Shown here: positions 40,102 to 41,625 of the stretch, piece by piece
Position numbering within the stretch: the stretch's first letter is position 1
How the letters are laid out: each line of letters begins with the position of its first letter
Origin: a virus
DNA: 41,625 bases
Reading direction: 5' to 3' (one strand)
IMG/VR virus record: IMGVR_UViG_3300042295_000781
Span: 1-41,625 of that record
Translations under genes and position numbers: made by a program
Notes under the pieces: model-generated
The model's input: only the letters and a program-made list of their open reading frames with translations
Told to the model about the DNA's origin: nothing
Database searches by the model: none

Positions 40102-40479
40102 CTACCAGTCCCCGCGTTGTACTCGCGCCACAAGGTCGATCATGTCTTGGGAATTGCGCACGATCTGGTAAATACCGCCACGTTGAGTGACGGCGTGTTG
40201 CCAGCTTCTCTGCGCTTCGCTTTGCTGGCCGCGAGTGGTTTTGAATTCGGGCTGAACTGCTACGCCGATGGTCTTGCCAACCATGTCCGTGGTGATGGTG
40301 ACGGCCACGATAGCACCGGCATCGGCCATGCCTGGCTGGCCTACGCGGACTACCCGGCTGGGGTCATCGTAGGCGCGAAACAACCCCGCTTGCTGGCGCC
40401 AGATGAGAACATCCGGCCTGGCACCGACTGCGAGTAGTGCGGGGTTTTGTACTGACCGGGTTTCACGATTGGCTGCCAC
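40102..40479 (-). CDS. VRR-NUC domain nuclease, 125 aa
   Basis: Stand-alone virus-type replication-repair nuclease of the PD-(D/E)XK superfamily. GARPDVLIWRQQAGLFRAYD gives the first strand and Asp. IGVAVQPEFKTTRGQQSEAQ holds the E-x-K catalytic pair with the following Gln, and RGGIYQIVRNSQD closes the fold. The start is the GTG at 40479; an in-frame stop lies four codons upstream, so no earlier start exists. Related proteins cut branched DNA such as Holliday junctions. Confidence 0.88.
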   Translation of the reverse strand: MAANRETRSVQNPALLAVGARPDVLIWRQQAGLFRAYDDPSRVVRVGQPGMADAGAIVAVTITTDMVGKTIGVAVQPEFKTTRGQQSEAQRSWQHAVTQRGGIYQIVRNSQDMIDLVARVQRGDW

Positions 40480-40519
40480 CCGGCGATTCTACACGCCGGA
40501 TAGTCACGCTGCAACGATT

Positions 40520-40696
40520 TCAAATATCGGTGTCGTTCGCTGCGCTGGGGTCGAGCAAGTCGGTAAGCAGTTTCTCGGCTGCGATGATGGTGGATGCCAG
40601 AAGCATCACCGCCGGTTCTTTCCTGCCTGTTTCGAGTAAATCAGGCAAGCGCTTTGCCGCTTCCTGTATTTTCAATAAGTGTTCTGCGTGGTTCAT
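40520..40696 (-). CDS. Small helical protein, 58 aa
   Basis: The ATG at 40696 follows the stop of a 21-residue basic frame after four bases. The product (MNHAEHLLKIQEAAKRLPDL, then KEPAVMLLASTIIAAEKLLT) is helical and ends in an acidic tail. A GTG at 40729 would add 11 residues over the basic frame. No ribosome site is clear, so translation may depend on coupling. Function unknown. Confidence 0.55.
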   Translation of the reverse strand: MNHAEHLLKIQEAAKRLPDLLETGRKEPAVMLLASTIIAAEKLLTDLLDPSAANDTDI

Positions 40697-40700
40697 AAAA

Positions 40701-40766
40701 TTATCTGGTCGGGTATCGTTTGTTTTCACGGGCTTTGCGGCGGTCGTTGCGTTTGGGTTTAGTCAT
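40701..40766 (-). CDS. Very small basic peptide, 21 aa
   Basis: An ATG at 40766 with an excellent ribosome site (AGAGGA, five bases upstream) opens 21 codons. They encode MTKPKRNDRRKARENKR followed by YPTR, with ten Lys/Arg residues. It lies between two early genes and just before another start. It could be a nucleic-acid-binding peptide or a leader that couples translation of the next gene. Confidence 0.4.
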   Translation of the reverse strand: MTKPKRNDRRKARENKRYPTR

Positions 40767-40779
40767 TTCATTCCTCTGA

Positions 40780-41112
40780 TCATTTTCGCGGCGTCACGAA
40801 AATGGTTTTAACGGTGCGACCGCATCCGGGGCAGAATCGGAAGTTGTTTTCTTCCGGTGTTCCTTCCGTTATCGACCAGCGCTCGCCACACTCAGCGTCC
40901 CAGCTTCCTTCGTCGTCGTCGTGTGTCCAGGTGCAGGTGGTGGGGTTAATTAGCGGATCAGGCTCTGGCTGCGCTAGTCGCTCACGTAAAGTTGACATTG
41001 CTGGACGCATTTTTGCAAGCTCGTAGTCATGCAATGGCGTATCGTCGTAATCTCGACGAGAGATGTAATCTAGCGCTTCCAGCGCTTGCTGCATAATCTC
41101 ACGGTCAGTCAT
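40780..41112 (-). CDS. Early protein with C-terminal zinc ribbon, 110 aa
   Basis: The N-terminal half is helical (MTDREIMQQALEALDYISRR). The C-terminal half has four cysteines (CTWTH, ECGERW and FCPGCG), with GCGR near the end. This fits a zinc ribbon like those of Lar/restriction-alleviation or related early phage proteins. It overlaps the upstream gene by four bases. A role in countering host defence is possible, but the family is not certain. Confidence 0.7.
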   Translation of the reverse strand: MTDREIMQQALEALDYISRRDYDDTPLHDYELAKMRPAMSTLRERLAQPEPDPLINPTTCTWTHDDDEGSWDAECGERWSITEGTPEENNFRFCPGCGRTVKTIFVTPRK

Positions 41113-41411
41113 TTCATACCCCTCCCAATCTCAACCGCGGCGAGAAAAATTGCCTCTCTGGCAGCGGCTTCTATGTCAGTGTTTTCTACATGAACCGCCG
41201 GTTTCCCGAACTCATAGGCTGATGCCTCGTAGTCAGTGAAAGTACCGAAAGCGACTTGCAGTTTCAGTCTGGCAGCCAATTGAAACGAATCGTTATTGTC
41301 GTCGAGCGGGTTCCAAGACATCTTACCTTCGTAACAGTTATACGTGTAATTCCAATACCCCGCAGCCTTCGCGGCCAGTTCCAGGTTTTCACGGTCAGTC
41401 GTGTCAGTCAT
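41109..41411 (-). CDS. Phage DUF2591/NinX-like early protein, 100 aa
   Basis: Starts MTDTTDRENLELAAKAAGYW, with a central GKMSWNPLDDNNDSFQLAAR and an end AAREAIFLAAVEIGRGM. Small early phage proteins with W-x-P-xx-D-x-(D/N) segments and a C-terminal alanine-rich helix include the DUF2591/NinX group. The assignment is by pattern only. It overlaps both neighbours by four bases (ATGA) and is part of the early leftward chain. Confidence 0.7.
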   Translation of the reverse strand: MTDTTDRENLELAAKAAGYWNYTYNCYEGKMSWNPLDDNNDSFQLAARLKLQVAFGTFTDYEASAYEFGKPAVHVENTDIEAAAREAIFLAAVEIGRGMK

Positions 41412-41625
41412 TTCTCACCCCTTGCTAAAATGTTGAAATTAGGCTCGCCCATGATTTGAATATGCACATACTGACCATCTAGTGTGCTAACAAGACCAGC
41501 TTGTATCAGCTCCCCACCATGCACCCTATGTTCAAAGGTGCTTTCGTCATTGTCATCGGTCACTTCGAGAGATAAATACACCTCGTCTGTCGGCCTTAGT
41601 TCACCTTGCGCAATTGCTTTTTGAG
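41408..41625 (-). CDS. Small early protein of 86 aa, C-terminal part (continues from base 154 across the join)
   Basis: C-terminal part of the gene that starts at 154. Bases 41515-41625 duplicate 1-111. The unique part encodes a tail ending in NFNILARGEK. Its TGA stop overlaps the ATG of the next gene (41411) in an ATGA, the usual arrangement for translational coupling in this operon. Function unknown. The intact frame across the join is the best evidence that the molecule is circular or permuted. Confidence 0.8.
   Translation of the reverse strand, partial: QKAIAQGELRPTDEVYLSLEVTDDNDESTFEHRVHGGELIQAGLVSTLDGQYVHIQIMGEPNFNILARGEK
41515..41625. repeat. Right copy of the 111-bp identical contig end
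   Basis: Exact copy of bases 1-111. Removing one copy gives a circle of about 41,514 bp. A circular map is expected for genomes that are headful-packaged and permuted, or cos-ended and ligated or present as concatemers. The sequence alone does not say which applies. Confidence 0.95.

Noticed and set aside
1-41625. Integrase, CI repressor, tRNA genes and CRISPR arrays
   Set aside because: Looked for and not found; hence no claim of lysogeny.

Overview
The window is one complete, circularly assembled genome of a tailed phage with a lambda-type siphovirus morphogenesis plan. Its first and last 111 bases are identical (1-111 and 41515-41625). A small gene runs intact across the join, so the real circle is about 41,514 bp and the duplicated end is best read as assembly overlap. 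The host is Gram-negative: there is an Rz/Rz1 spanin pair with a lipobox, a GH19 endolysin and a lambda-like tail tip. A pseudomonadotal, perhaps betaproteobacterial, host fits the composition, but nothing in the window fixes it. I see no integrase, excisionase, CI-type repressor, tRNA or CRISPR array, so lysogeny is not supported.

Layout. (1) Early leftward operon: from a divergent control region at 4139-4188, transcription runs left through a ribbon-helix-helix regulator, a DUF4406 protein, an SF2 helicase and a string of very small, mostly overlapping genes. It crosses the contig join and continues through more small genes, a VRR-NUC nuclease, a DUF4942/N6-adenine methyltransferase, a small HTH protein and a Toprim/VapE primase-helicase. 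It ends at a rho-independent terminator at 35475-35500. (2) Rightward recombination operon (4227-6609): RecE-like exonuclease, Sak4/RecA-like ATPase, SSB and a 43-residue HTH peptide. (3) Late leftward operon (33642 down to 6678): a ParB-cupin-PAPS reductase-ParB cassette, then terminase, portal, protease/scaffold, decoration and major capsid proteins. The tail follows: head-tail joining proteins, tail tube, frameshifted G/GT chaperones, tape measure, M, L, K, I, J, tail fibre and fibre chaperone. Holins, endolysin and spanins come last, and a terminator lies at 6590-6620. One gene (7787-8380) points the opposite way inside the lysis region. (4) Between the two leftward units lie an HNH endonuclease with an internal repeat, a 405-bp gene-poor stretch with iteron-like repeats, and an unknown 115-residue gene.

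How it fits together. The early genes supply replication (helicase, primase), DNA methylation, recombination/annealing and small, probably host-directed proteins. The late operon builds, packages and releases virions. Three observations stand out. The four-gene ParB-cupin-PAPS reductase-ParB cassette resembles IbrA/IbrB with two extra partners and heads the late operon. A shared palindrome, TTAC-GTT-GTAA, sits at three promoter regions and in front of the small HTH gene, which could be its repressor. A complete programmed -1 frameshift signal (A AAA AAC, 8-nt spacer, 9-bp stem) lies in the tail chaperone gene.
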